A stretch of 39,442 bases of DNA from a virus, in IMG/VR virus record IMGVR_UViG_3300033149_006091, positions 1 to 39,442 of that record. The stretch is one strand, 5' to 3'. The notes beneath the pieces were generated by a model. The model saw only the letters and a list, made by a program, of their open reading frames with translations. It did not search any database and was not told the origin of the DNA. Positions within the stretch are counted from its first letter, which is position 1; each line of letters begins with the position of its first letter. Made by a program: the position numbers and the translations under genes. This document shows, in pieces, positions 1 to 6,821 of this stretch.

Positions 1-27
1 AAAATCTTAGATGAGGCGGTGAAATGA
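1..27 (+). CDS. 3' end of coiled-coil protein (wraps from 39092)
   Basis: Partial gene. Positions 1-27 encode the last eight residues and the TGA of the 87-residue protein that is complete at 39092-39355 at the other end of the window. It is present twice only because of the terminal redundancy. Confidence 0.9.
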   Translation, partial: KILDEAVK

Positions 28-114
28 GAGAAATAGAATTTAATAATGGATTTATAACTGCAATTGCTTTATTTTTAGAACATAAAGATAATTGGCAATT
101 AATAAAAAACAAAG
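1..114. repeat. Terminal direct repeat, left copy
   Basis: Bases 1-114 are identical to 39329-39442. Reading frames continue correctly across the join: the gene at 39092-39355 ends at 27, and the gene starting at 39352 is the one starting at 24. This is the signature of a circular or circularly permuted genome cut at an arbitrary point by assembly, not of a packaged end. Unit length is 39,328 bp. Confidence 0.95.
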
Positions 115-368
115 AAGGCAAGATAATAAGTGATTTAAGACTTTATGGAGCAACAGACCATCTTTATGATATGGAAATTCCAAAAAAATTATCTGAAAAA
201 TTAAAAAGAAGAATTTTAAGATGGAGAGCAAAATGTTTTCATCATAGATTAGAGAATTTCAAAGATAGGAAAATTTCAGATGAATTATTTAAAGAAGCTG
301 AACAGATTTTGAAAGCAATAGATGAAGAAATATTTAAAACTAAAAAAGTTGTTATGAATTTTAGATAA
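24..368 (+). CDS. Hypothetical protein, 114 aa
   Basis: I do not recognise this family. The protein is soluble, with no membrane segment. It has a basic middle (LKRRILRWRAK near residues 60-70) and a charged helical C-terminus. The start ATG overlaps the stop of the preceding gene (ATGA), and GAGGCGGTG just upstream can act as ribosome binding site. It is one of a run of closely packed small plus-strand genes that continues across the circular junction from 38868. The start of this gene appears again at 39352-39442. Confidence 0.75.
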   Translation: MREIEFNNGFITAIALFLEHKDNWQLIKNKEGKIISDLRLYGATDHLYDMEIPKKLSEKLKRRILRWRAKCFHHRLENFKDRKISDELFKEAEQILKAIDEEIFKTKKVVMNFR

Positions 369-369
369 A

Positions 370-714
370 ATGAAAAGCAAAGCACAAAAACTTATGGATG
401 AGATTAAAGGATGGAAAAATAAAAGAAAAGAAACCTATCCAAATGATATATATAATTATAATGTTGCTGTATATAAACTACGGAAATTAAGAATCAAAGC
501 CGAACAAATGTTAGAAGATTATAAAGAAGAATTGAAGTTTTTGAAAAAAATAAGAAAAATATTGAATGCATATCATAGTCAAATCCCTATGATAGAAATA
601 GGAAGACAGAATGTTCTTAATGATATTGATAATGAAGTTAAATTAGATGAAAGAATCTCCCACCTAAAATCAGAAATAAAAATTTTGGAAGAAATAGAAA
701 ATGAAAGAAGATAA
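370..714 (+). CDS. Hypothetical coiled-coil protein, 114 aa
   Basis: Family not recognised. Nearly the whole protein is predicted helix with heptad-like spacing of L, I and K/E, typical of a coiled coil. There is no cysteine cluster, signal peptide or membrane segment. It starts one base after the preceding gene's stop, so the two are probably translationally coupled. Its last codons overlap the next small zinc-finger gene by 14 bases. The MKSK start and charged helical make-up resemble the protein at 39092-39355, but I cannot show homology. Confidence 0.75.
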   Translation: MKSKAQKLMDEIKGWKNKRKETYPNDIYNYNVAVYKLRKLRIKAEQMLEDYKEELKFLKKIRKILNAYHSQIPMIEIGRQNVLNDIDNEVKLDERISHLKSEIKILEEIENERR

Positions 715-841
715 AAAAGATATAAAAGAAAAAGAATTATGTGAATTATGCGGGAAAAGCAAAGGAATTTATTTAGTAAATGAAACTCATTTTATTTGTG
801 GAGAATGTTACAAACGAATTATGAAAAACCACCACTTTTAA
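701..841 (+). CDS. Small zinc-finger protein, 46 aa
   Basis: A short reading frame encodes a protein with two CxxC pairs (CELCGKS near residues 14-20 and CGECYKR near 33-39), which can form a four-cysteine zinc ribbon. Such mini-proteins are common in tailed viruses and often bind nucleic acid or act as adaptors. It overlaps the preceding coiled-coil gene by 14 bases and the following SWIM gene by about 37. A similar two-CxxC mini-protein lies at 14283-14405. The function is unknown. Confidence 0.7.
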   Translation: MKEDKKDIKEKELCELCGKSKGIYLVNETHFICGECYKRIMKNHHF

Positions 842-1179
842 CCCCCAAAACAGTCATCAAATGGAGCGAACATTATAAAAAACTGGAAATGGAGGGAGAA
901 AAAACCTATTCTATAAGAGCCAAAGCTAAAAAATTTGTAGAAAACAATTGTATAGAATATGACAAAGAAAAAAAATGCTACATTTGTAAGCCGATTAAAG
1001 GTTATAATTCAACTACTTATCATCTTGTAAATAAAGGAAAAGAATTTGAATGCTCCTGCCAATTTCACCAAAAAACAAAAAGAATGTGTTCTCATATTTT
1101 GGCTTTATATCTTCAACTAAAAATTTGGAATTGGAACAAACGAGCCGAAAGAAATATAAACTCTTGCGAGTTAATCTAA
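805..1179 (+). CDS. SWIM zinc-finger protein
   Basis: The protein is about 124 aa. Near its C-terminus it carries the SWIM signature CxCx(n)CxH (FECSCQFHQ followed by RMCSHILALYLQL, about residues 88-110). SWIM domains bind DNA or partner proteins and occur in recombination mediators and plant or archaeal regulators. The N-terminal half has no recognisable enzyme domain. ATG at 805 is chosen. A TTG at 796 in frame is possible but sits deeper in the preceding gene. A second SWIM protein lies at 38187-38435, so this virus has two. Role inferred only: DNA-binding or recombination accessory. Confidence 0.75.
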   Translation: MLQTNYEKPPLLTPKTVIKWSEHYKKLEMEGEKTYSIRAKAKKFVENNCIEYDKEKKCYICKPIKGYNSTTYHLVNKGKEFECSCQFHQKTKRMCSHILALYLQLKIWNWNKRAERNINSCELI

Positions 1180-1181
1180 GT

Positions 1182-1766
1182 ATGTTAAAGGCAGAAAAAC
1201 TTGATGAAAAACTTCAACAACTAATTCTCCGTTTAAAGATGGAGGGATGGTCTGCAAAAGCAATAGCAGACAAACTTAATGCAGAATATGACACAGAACT
1301 TTTCCCAGAAGATGTTTTGAACCTCTTTAAAAAGAGAGAAAGAGAAGCCATCAAGATGGCGAATAAGCCAGAATTCCAAGAAAAAATCATCAAACAATAT
1401 TTCGATACAATAGAGCAGTTAAAAAGATTAAATGGAGAGATGTGGAGCTTTTTTTATGCTCTTAAACAAGACCCAGAAAAAACCACCAAATCAGTTAGTT
1501 GCCCTAAATGCAGACACATTTTCAAGGTTCAGGTTCAATCCTTTCAGGCCCTTTTAAAAACAGCAGACCATCTCTTAAAACAAATTCAACACGTAGATAC
1601 TGTTTTAGGCAGAATGCAGAAAAAACAAATAAACGTAACTTACAATTATGTGGATTTATCAAGAAAATTAACCCAAATTTATCCTGAACTCCTTTTAAAA
1701 GCAGAAAGATTAGGTTTAGCAAAAATAAACAAAAGAAAACTAAAAGAAATCAAAAATGAGACTTAG
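1182..1766 (+). CDS. Helix-turn-helix protein, possible small terminase
   Basis: 194 aa. The N-terminal third contains a resolvase-like helix-turn-helix (MEGWSAKAIADKLNAEY, about residues 19-35). Long amphipathic helices follow, then a single CPKC pair near residue 108 and another helical stretch. An HTH followed by oligomerising helices is the usual plan of small terminase subunits, and no other small-subunit candidate is obvious. The gene is far from the large terminase, and the assignment is inference from architecture only. The ATG at 1182 is preferred because upstream sequence in this frame overlaps the SWIM gene. Confidence 0.6.
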   Translation: MLKAEKLDEKLQQLILRLKMEGWSAKAIADKLNAEYDTELFPEDVLNLFKKREREAIKMANKPEFQEKIIKQYFDTIEQLKRLNGEMWSFFYALKQDPEKTTKSVSCPKCRHIFKVQVQSFQALLKTADHLLKQIQHVDTVLGRMQKKQINVTYNYVDLSRKLTQIYPELLLKAERLGLAKINKRKLKEIKNET

Positions 1767-1971
1767 TCTTTCAAATGAAGAAAAAACTATTTTATATTGG
1801 AAATATAGAAATTCGGGTTTAACTTCTGAACAAGCAAATGAAAAATTAAACAAAATAAAAAAACATTTACGAAATTTGGTTTTAAATCTAATGAAAAAAA
1901 AGAAATCAAAGAAATATATTGAAATTAGATTTAAACAAGAATTTATAAATCTTCTAAATAATTATTCTTAA
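1756..1971 (+). CDS. Hypothetical small basic protein, 71 aa
   Basis: Not recognised. It is a lysine-rich protein (a KKKKSKK stretch near residues 47-53) with a helical N-terminal half, possibly nucleic-acid binding. It overlaps the preceding gene by 11 bases. Its 3' end runs 29 bases into the opposing RuvB-like gene, so the plus and minus transcription units meet tail to tail with overlapping coding ends. Confidence 0.55.
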   Translation: MRLSLSNEEKTILYWKYRNSGLTSEQANEKLNKIKKHLRNLVLNLMKKKKSKKYIEIRFKQEFINLLNNYS

Positions 1972-3115
1972 AACTTTCTTCAATTGAACAATCGTTAGAG
2001 AATGAATAAAAGTCAATTTCATCAGGAGAAATTCCTTCTACAATTTTATCTGCTATAAATTGGATTAACTCAAAATATTTATTTTTGAATTTTTCTTTGA
2101 TGTGAGGATTATCTTCTAAATATTGTTTAGCCAATTCTATTTCATCTAAAGTTTTTTCAGAATGTTCTTTTTCACTCTCTTTTTTCAATTCTTCATAAGA
2201 ATAATCTGCAAATTCAGGATTTAGTTCTCTTCCTCTGCTTGTTATTAAAATATAATTCTTTCTTATTAAGTCAGGTTCCAATTCATATTTTATATAATTT
2301 TCAGATTTTTTTAAATACAAAGAGAGTGTTCTTAAACTTGCTCTTTTTAGATTTTTTAATATATCTAAATATTTTTCCTGTAAATCAGATAAACCACTAT
2401 ACAAACTGATTTTTTTTAATCTAAATACTTTTATTAAACTTTCTTTATTTATTTCTCCATAAAGTTTAATCATATTCAATAAATTATTTAAAACTCTAAA
2501 ATTTGTGGTATAATTCAATAAATAATTTGCTATTTCTTCTGAACAGCCCCTTTTAATTAATACTTCCTTCATTTTATCATTTGAAAGTTCTGAAAATTCA
2601 ATCTGAATAAATCTTTCAATTAAAGGTTTAGGCAAAAGTTCGGGTTCAGTGGTTGTTCCAATAAACATCAAATTTAATTTTTTTCTTTCCCCATCAACAT
2701 AAATTTCATTATCTTGGATGCAAGGATAAATTATTTCTGCTACTTTAGAAGGTAGAGAATGAATTTCATCAATTAAAACAAGAGCATTATTTTTAGCATT
2801 TAAGATTAAATTTGTTATTTTGGTTTTAGTCATATTTCCGTTAATATAAATGAATGGTTTTCCTGTTTCGCAAGCCAACATTTTTGCTGTTGTGGTTTTG
2901 CCCGTTCCCTGTGTCCCATAAAACAATAAGTTTAATCTCTCTTTTTTGATTTTCTCTAAAATTAATTTAATAGTCTCTTTAAAATTATCTTCAAAAATCA
3001 AATCTTCAAAATAAGGAGAATTTAATATTTCTCCAACTTCCTCTTTTTCCTCTCGCAGGGCCTCACAAAGAGATTTAACCTCTGCGAAATATTTTTTATC
3101 TAACATTTTATACAT
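1943..3115 (-). CDS. RuvB-like Holliday-junction AAA+ ATPase
   Basis: 390 aa. AAA+ core: Walker A GTQGTGKT (67-74), Walker B LVLIDEIH (112-119), sensor-1 GTTT (153-156) and arginine finger in IERF (R168). The order of IYPCIQDN, the FIGTTTEPELLP stretch and a C-terminal winged helix with EPDLIRKNYILITSRGRELNP (about 280-300) matches bacterial RuvB, where EPYL...RTPRGR is diagnostic. RuvB drives branch migration of four-way DNA junctions. Cellular archaea normally lack RuvB and use Hjm/Hel308. About 85 extra acidic helical residues follow the RGR motif, where RuvB usually ends. The start overlaps the ligase stop by 16 bases, so the two genes are co-translated with the Ku cassette. A distant RFC-like loader is the alternative, but the C-terminal domain favours RuvB. 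Confidence 0.85.
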   Translation of the reverse strand: MYKMLDKKYFAEVKSLCEALREEKEEVGEILNSPYFEDLIFEDNFKETIKLILEKIKKERLNLLFYGTQGTGKTTTAKMLACETGKPFIYINGNMTKTKITNLILNAKNNALVLIDEIHSLPSKVAEIIYPCIQDNEIYVDGERKKLNLMFIGTTTEPELLPKPLIERFIQIEFSELSNDKMKEVLIKRGCSEEIANYLLNYTTNFRVLNNLLNMIKLYGEINKESLIKVFRLKKISLYSGLSDLQEKYLDILKNLKRASLRTLSLYLKKSENYIKYELEPDLIRKNYILITSRGRELNPEFADYSYEELKKESEKEHSEKTLDEIELAKQYLEDNPHIKEKFKNKYFELIQFIADKIVEGISPDEIDFYSFSNDCSIEESFKNNYLEDL

Positions 3116-3795
3116 TTAAAAGTAGCCATTCGTAATTTTCCTGACGAAGTTTCATTTAGATAATGAACTTCAATTTTGCATTTTCCTGTTTCATCTATTT
3201 TCTTTTTAACTAATTCAGCATTTTTTCCACTAATTTGAACAGCGATTTCTCCATCTGCCCTTATTCCTGCGGGATTAATCTCATAAGAATTGATTATCAC
3301 ATCTTTGCTTTTAATGTATTTAATCTTTAACCAATTATAACTTCTTCTCATTACATATCTGCTTAAAGGATTTTTGATGATTATTCCTTCCCAATTCTCT
3401 TTTTTTGCCCTTTCCCATAAATTTACTAAATCAAAAGTATTTTCCACTAAATCAACAGGCAATTCTTTTAAAAATTGAAGCCGTTTAATTAAAGGCAAAT
3501 CTCTTAAATCCTTTCCATTTATATTTAGAATATCAAACACATAATATTTTGCAGGATATTCTTTTTTTAACAATTTAGATTTTAATTTATTTTGAGTATG
3601 CACTCTTGCTTGAGTATGCTCAAAGGTGTCGCAGACAATCTCCCCGTCCAAAATACAATTTAATCCCTTTAATTTTTCAACTATTTCTGTGAATACTTTT
3701 GTCAGGTTAGTTGTTCCCCGCCCCTTTAAAATAATATTCTCTTTGCAAATAGCCAAACATCTAACTCCGTCAATTTTGCGACTACCGAGAGCCAT
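3100..3795 (-). CDS. ATP-dependent DNA ligase (N-terminus in another frame)
   Basis: 231 aa in this frame. It seals DNA nicks through a ligase-AMP intermediate. Visible motifs: I, KIDG (K7, the adenylated lysine); Ia-like KGRG (24-27); III, LDGEIV (49-54); IIIa, VFDIL (86-90); IV, EGIIIK (136-141); V, WLKIKY (155-160). An OB-fold follows, ending in GKLRMATFK. Motif I sits only seven residues from this start, so the usual lead-in is missing. It appears in the adjacent frame upstream (see 3781-3866). The gene is compact like NHEJ and viral ligases and lacks an N-terminal DNA-binding domain. It lies in one cassette with Ku, which suggests end joining. Whether it is active depends on how the frames are joined. 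Confidence 0.88.
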   Translation of the reverse strand: MALGSRKIDGVRCLAICKENIILKGRGTTNLTKVFTEIVEKLKGLNCILDGEIVCDTFEHTQARVHTQNKLKSKLLKKEYPAKYYVFDILNINGKDLRDLPLIKRLQFLKELPVDLVENTFDLVNLWERAKKENWEGIIIKNPLSRYVMRRSYNWLKIKYIKSKDVIINSYEINPAGIRADGEIAVQISGKNAELVKKKIDETGKCKIEVHYLNETSSGKLRMATFKCIKC

Positions 3796-3866
3796 CGGAG
3801 ATGATATTTTTTAATATCGCTTTCTTTTCCTTTCTCACATAACATCATCTTTTCCCGCCACCTCCT
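3781..3866 (-). other. Likely ligase N-terminus and frameshift site
   Basis: On the minus strand a full Shine-Dalgarno AGGAGGTG (3866-3859) precedes ATGATG (3848/3845). That frame encodes MMLCEKGKESDIKKY followed by HLRWLS and continues 41 codons without entering the ligase frame. Its content fits the segment that normally precedes ligase motif I, with HLRWLS running into SRKIDGVRC. The two frames differ by one base, and the join would lie at about 3781-3795. The ligase frame itself has no ribosome binding site and a stop codon six codons upstream. This is either an indel (real or a sequencing error) or a recoding site. Confidence 0.55.
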
Positions 3867-3892
3867 TTCAAAAACCTTCCAAACTTGTTCTT

Positions 3893-4390
3893 CTATCCAT
3901 TTTTAAACACCCTTATTTTAACAGAATAACCATATTTTCTTTTTAACAATTCTTTTAATTCTTCTGATTTCTTTTTAATTTCCAACTCAATAGGATTTCC
4001 CATCACAAAATTAGGATTTTTCCAATAATCCTTCTCTTTTTTCATATTTAATTCTTTTATAAGCCAATCTCCAAAATCTTTTGTAATCATCCAAGTATGT
4101 GTATGTTGTCCGTATTCGTCATAAAGAACCAATCCATAAACTAATCCATAAGGTTTATCTGAATATTGAACAATCCCTTCAATTTCTTTAAAAAAACATT
4201 CTTGTTTTTCGCAATGTGTCCAAAAATATAATTTATTATTTTTAAGATAAAAACCCAAACTCGTAAATCCTGCTTTTCGCATCTTTTTAATTTCTTCTTC
4301 CCACTCTTTTTTTAAATCTTCTTCTGTTTTAGGTTTCCATTCTAAATTTTCCTTTTCTATTTCAATCCCAAATAGAGTTTCCTGCCCCAT
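3893..4390 (-). CDS. Unknown protein of the Ku-ligase cassette, 165 aa
   Basis: Family not recognised. The N-terminus GQETLFGI resembles the archaeal PCNA-binding pattern Q-x-x-L-F-x-hydrophobic, which is suggestive but weak. The middle (FYLKNNKLYFWTHCEKQE and GLVYGLVLYDEYGQ) looks like a beta-rich domain, and the C-terminus is a charged helix. It lies between the 44-aa protein and the ligase. Its stop is about 45 bases upstream of the likely ligase start, and that spacer holds the ligase Shine-Dalgarno. Position suggests a repair accessory factor. The function is not known. Confidence 0.7.
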   Translation of the reverse strand: MGQETLFGIEIEKENLEWKPKTEEDLKKEWEEEIKKMRKAGFTSLGFYLKNNKLYFWTHCEKQECFFKEIEGIVQYSDKPYGLVYGLVLYDEYGQHTHTWMITKDFGDWLIKELNMKKEKDYWKNPNFVMGNPIELEIKKKSEELKELLKRKYGYSVKIRVFKNG

Positions 4391-4412
4391 TTTAAAAAAA
4401 AAGAAAAAAAAT
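4391..4412 (-). terminator. T-tract terminator after the Ku/44-aa pair
   Basis: Read on the minus strand, the spacer between the 44-aa gene and the next gene is two runs of eight to nine T separated by one C. Archaeal RNA polymerase terminates on such U-tracts without a hairpin, so partial termination here could set the ratio of Ku to ligase and RuvB. Confidence 0.45.
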
Positions 4413-4546
4413 TAATGAAAATTGTCCTCGTTTAAGTCCTCTAAAATTGCTTCTGCTTTTAACTCTTCTAATGTTTCTAAATCTTTTATTACTTGTCTTA
4501 TCTCGTGAAGTTCCATTTCAGTAAAACCCTTTAATTTAACTTCCAT
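4412..4546 (-). CDS. Hypothetical 44-aa protein downstream of Ku
   Basis: A short acidic helical protein (begins MEVKLKGFTEMELHE, ends LNEDNFH). No family is recognised. It starts one base after the Ku stop, so it is very likely translationally coupled to Ku. It is followed by a T-tract. It could be a Ku partner or simply a spacer protein, and nothing in the sequence decides this. Confidence 0.55.
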   Translation of the reverse strand: MEVKLKGFTEMELHEIRQVIKDLETLEELKAEAILEDLNEDNFH

Positions 4547-4547
4547 T

Positions 4548-5276
4548 TTAAAATTCTACTAACTCAATAGGGTTTATTTCTTCTTTTTCTGTTTTTACTT
4601 CTCTATCACTTAAAGCACTTTCTATAAGTTTATCTCTTGTATTTTCTATATTTTTTATCGGAATTTCTTGTTTTTCTAAAATCTTTTGAGCCATCTGTTT
4701 AATTACTTGCTTGTCTGTTTCAAAAACACTTGAATATCCTTTAATCTCTTGTATATCTCTAATTCTGTCAAAATGATAAACTCCCAATCCAATTAAACCA
4801 TTAAAATAAGGTTTTAAAATTACTATTTTCTCTTTTCCTCTTAAACTGATTAATCCAATAAAAGAGGTTTTGCTCTCTCTTAAACTTTCCCTGAAATAAC
4901 TAAACTTCATTAAGTTTCTTTCTGTTTTTCTCTTGTTTTTATCCACTTGAAAGCCGATAAACCAAACTGTTCCATCTTTAAATACTCCGTTTTCCTCTAA
5001 ATCTTTTATTCTTCCCAAAATTCTTAAATTTCCTGTTTCTACTTTTATTTTTTCCTCGTCTATTTTTTTGATTTTATCTCCTACTTCTAACCCTTTAAAG
5101 ATGTCCTCTCTTTCTAACTCTTTTCCACATTCAGAACAAACTTTTTTATAATTTACTCTTGCTTTACAGCAAACTGAAAACTGATTAAATCTTGTTTCGC
5201 TTTCTATTGCTGAATAAATACTTATTGGAATGTCTGAATTTCCAATTTCTATATCTACCTTTGAAAGTGCTTTCAT
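4548..5276 (-). CDS. ku: Ku DNA-end-binding protein (bacterial/archaeal type)
   Basis: 242 aa, within the usual bacterial Ku range. Ku homodimers encircle DNA ends and recruit a ligase in non-homologous end joining. Matches to the prokaryotic Ku core in order: IPISIYSAIE (16-25); a cysteine pair (36-37) and VCSECGKE (46-53) with EDIFKGLE after it, equal to the CxxCG and divKGyE region of bacterial Ku; RESLRES (129-135); ISLRGKEKIVILKPY (143-157); and YHFDRIRD (167-174), equal to the yadEvRD motif. The C-terminal tail (about 205-242) is acidic and helical, where bacterial Ku contacts LigD. The start codon overlaps the stop of the 55-aa gene upstream (ATGA). A DNA ligase and a RuvB-like ATPase follow in the same transcription unit. 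Confidence 0.92.
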   Translation of the reverse strand: MKALSKVDIEIGNSDIPISIYSAIESETRFNQFSVCCKARVNYKKVCSECGKELEREDIFKGLEVGDKIKKIDEEKIKVETGNLRILGRIKDLEENGVFKDGTVWFIGFQVDKNKRKTERNLMKFSYFRESLRESKTSFIGLISLRGKEKIVILKPYFNGLIGLGVYHFDRIRDIQEIKGYSSVFETDKQVIKQMAQKILEKQEIPIKNIENTRDKLIESALSDREVKTEKEEINPIELVEF

Positions 5277-5440
5277 TCTAATGCTTTAATGTCGTTATCT
5301 GCAACTCTTATAAATCTGTCTTTAATTTCTTGTGGTAACTCACTGCTGTCTGTTAATGCTTTAAATTCCTCTAAAATTTTAATTCTTGCTGTCTTATCTT
5401 CAAATAACTTGCTCTTTTTATAAAGTTCCTCTAATTCCAT
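5273..5440 (-). CDS. Hypothetical 55-aa protein upstream of Ku
   Basis: An acidic helical protein beginning MELEELYKKSKLFEDK. Family not recognised. It has a strong leader (AATTGAAAGGGGGTTAAAATG) shared with the genes starting at 5902 and 6821. Its stop overlaps the Ku start codon, so Ku expression probably depends on its translation. It may be a small Ku partner, but that is inference from coupling only. Confidence 0.65.
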   Translation of the reverse strand: MELEELYKKSKLFEDKTARIKILEEFKALTDSSELPQEIKDRFIRVADNDIKALE

Positions 5441-5482
5441 TTTAACCCCCTTTCAATTATTTAAACAAAAAAAAATAAAAAA

Positions 5483-5902
5483 TTATAATTTAAAATTTTT
5501 AAACTCTTTTACTAAATTTATTACTTTTTTGTCGCAATCAGCACATAGGATTTTTAAAGTCATTTCTTCTAACTTCTTGTTTAATTTCTCTTTTAATTCT
5601 TTTTCTATGTCATAACTTTCAACCTCTATTTTCTCTGCATATTCTATAAAAGAAGCACCCACCTTATCAGCATATTCTCTTAAATCTTTTTCTGCCTTTT
5701 CTATTTTTTTTAATATTTTGTTTTTTTCCTTTTTTAAAGTAAATAAATGTTTTAATTTCTGTTTGGTTTCACTCAATTTGTTTATTTCTCTTGTTTTTGT
5801 GTTTGCTATTTTTTTTGCTTTCTTTTCTATTTCTCTCTCTTTGCTTATCGCAATTTTGTTTAAAATCCTGATGACTTGCTCTTTTTCGCTTTTGTTTAAC
5901 AT
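5483..5902 (-). CDS. Hypothetical coiled-coil protein, 139 aa
   Basis: A highly charged, lysine- and glutamate-rich protein, helical over residues 1-115 with heptad-like leucine/isoleucine spacing. It ends in a segment holding CADCDKK (about 119-125), which could bind a metal or pair in a dimer. No enzyme motif is visible. The leader AAAGGAGGTTTAAAATG is an excellent ribosome binding site. It is part of the minus-strand early block upstream of Ku. Function unknown. Confidence 0.75.
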   Translation of the reverse strand: MLNKSEKEQVIRILNKIAISKEREIEKKAKKIANTKTREINKLSETKQKLKHLFTLKKEKNKILKKIEKAEKDLREYADKVGASFIEYAEKIEVESYDIEKELKEKLNKKLEEMTLKILCADCDKKVINLVKEFKNFKL

Positions 5903-5945
5903 TTTAAACCTCCTTTCAATTAATTTTAAAATAAAAAAATAAAAA

Positions 5946-6821
5946 TTAATTATTTATAGTTTTTATATTTGTCTTGTTTATTCCCTTTATACTCTTTTCT
6001 GTTAATTTTTGGGATATTCTAACCATAAATTTTAAAAAATTTTCTTTATCACTAAATTTTTTTAAATAATTAAATCTCTTAAATTTTTTATCTTGCTCGT
6101 ATTCTTCTGTTGTCTGCTCTAAATAAAATCTCGGTGACAATATAAACCCTGTTTCCTTGCTTATGCTGTCAGGTTTTAATAGGTTTCTTATGTCCATATC
6201 TTTATCTATATCCATTAAATAAAATCTAATTAAACCCTTTCTTTTCTTCTCTAAAACCATAGCATTATTATTTATTGCTTTGTTAGAAGTTAAGATTTTA
6301 ACCCCGTCACTTAAATTTATTAGTTGTTCCTCTTTCAAATATCCCTCTTCTACAAATTGCTTAAAGTCATCAGTAGAAAAATCAAAATCAACACTTAAAA
6401 AAACCTGTGTTTTTGTGTCCTCATATTCTACTTTTTTAAATCCCTGCTCTTTTTGGTATTCCTCAATTTTCTTTATTATTTCTCTTGCCTGTTTCTTGTT
6501 TATTGTTTCGTTGTTTAATTTCTCTTGTAGATACTGAAAAAAATCATTATTTATAAGTGCCTGTTCTAAACAACAATAAGCAGAAGTTACTAATTGCCTG
6601 TTTAAACTGCTATTATCTATTAAACCCTCGTCTACATATTGCAATAAATTAGTTTCCTCTATAAATTTAAGTGCTGTTTGATTATCCTGTGGCGTATTGC
6701 TGTCTATTTCCTCGTGTGCTATGTCCCAAAAATAAACCTCTTTTTCTGTTATTTCTTTAAGTTCGTCTTTTATTCTCTCTAAAATTGCGTTTAAAGTATT
6801 GTTTATTATTTGTTCTCTCAT
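5946..6821 (-). CDS. Hypothetical protein, 291 aa
   Basis: The largest unrecognised protein of the minus-strand block. The N-terminal half is helical and acidic (LKEITEKEVYFWDIAHEEID near residues 21-40). A beta-rich middle follows, holding FLSVDFDFSTDDF and FYLMDIDKDMD, then a helical basic C-terminus. I see no nucleotide-binding, nuclease or polymerase signature. The position in an early-type block of a virus with no visible replication initiator makes a replication role possible, but there is no direct evidence. It has a good leader (GAAAGGGGGTTTAAAATG) and overlaps the upstream gene by four bases. Confidence 0.75.
   Translation of the reverse strand: MREQIINNTLNAILERIKDELKEITEKEVYFWDIAHEEIDSNTPQDNQTALKFIEETNLLQYVDEGLIDNSSLNRQLVTSAYCCLEQALINNDFFQYLQEKLNNETINKKQAREIIKKIEEYQKEQGFKKVEYEDTKTQVFLSVDFDFSTDDFKQFVEEGYLKEEQLINLSDGVKILTSNKAINNNAMVLEKKRKGLIRFYLMDIDKDMDIRNLLKPDSISKETGFILSPRFYLEQTTEEYEQDKKFKRFNYLKKFSDKENFLKFMVRISQKLTEKSIKGINKTNIKTINN

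Noticed and set aside
1050-1181. N-terminal extension of the HTH gene upstream of 1182
   Set aside because: It overlaps the SWIM gene for its whole length and lacks a ribosome binding site, so ATG 1182 is preferred.
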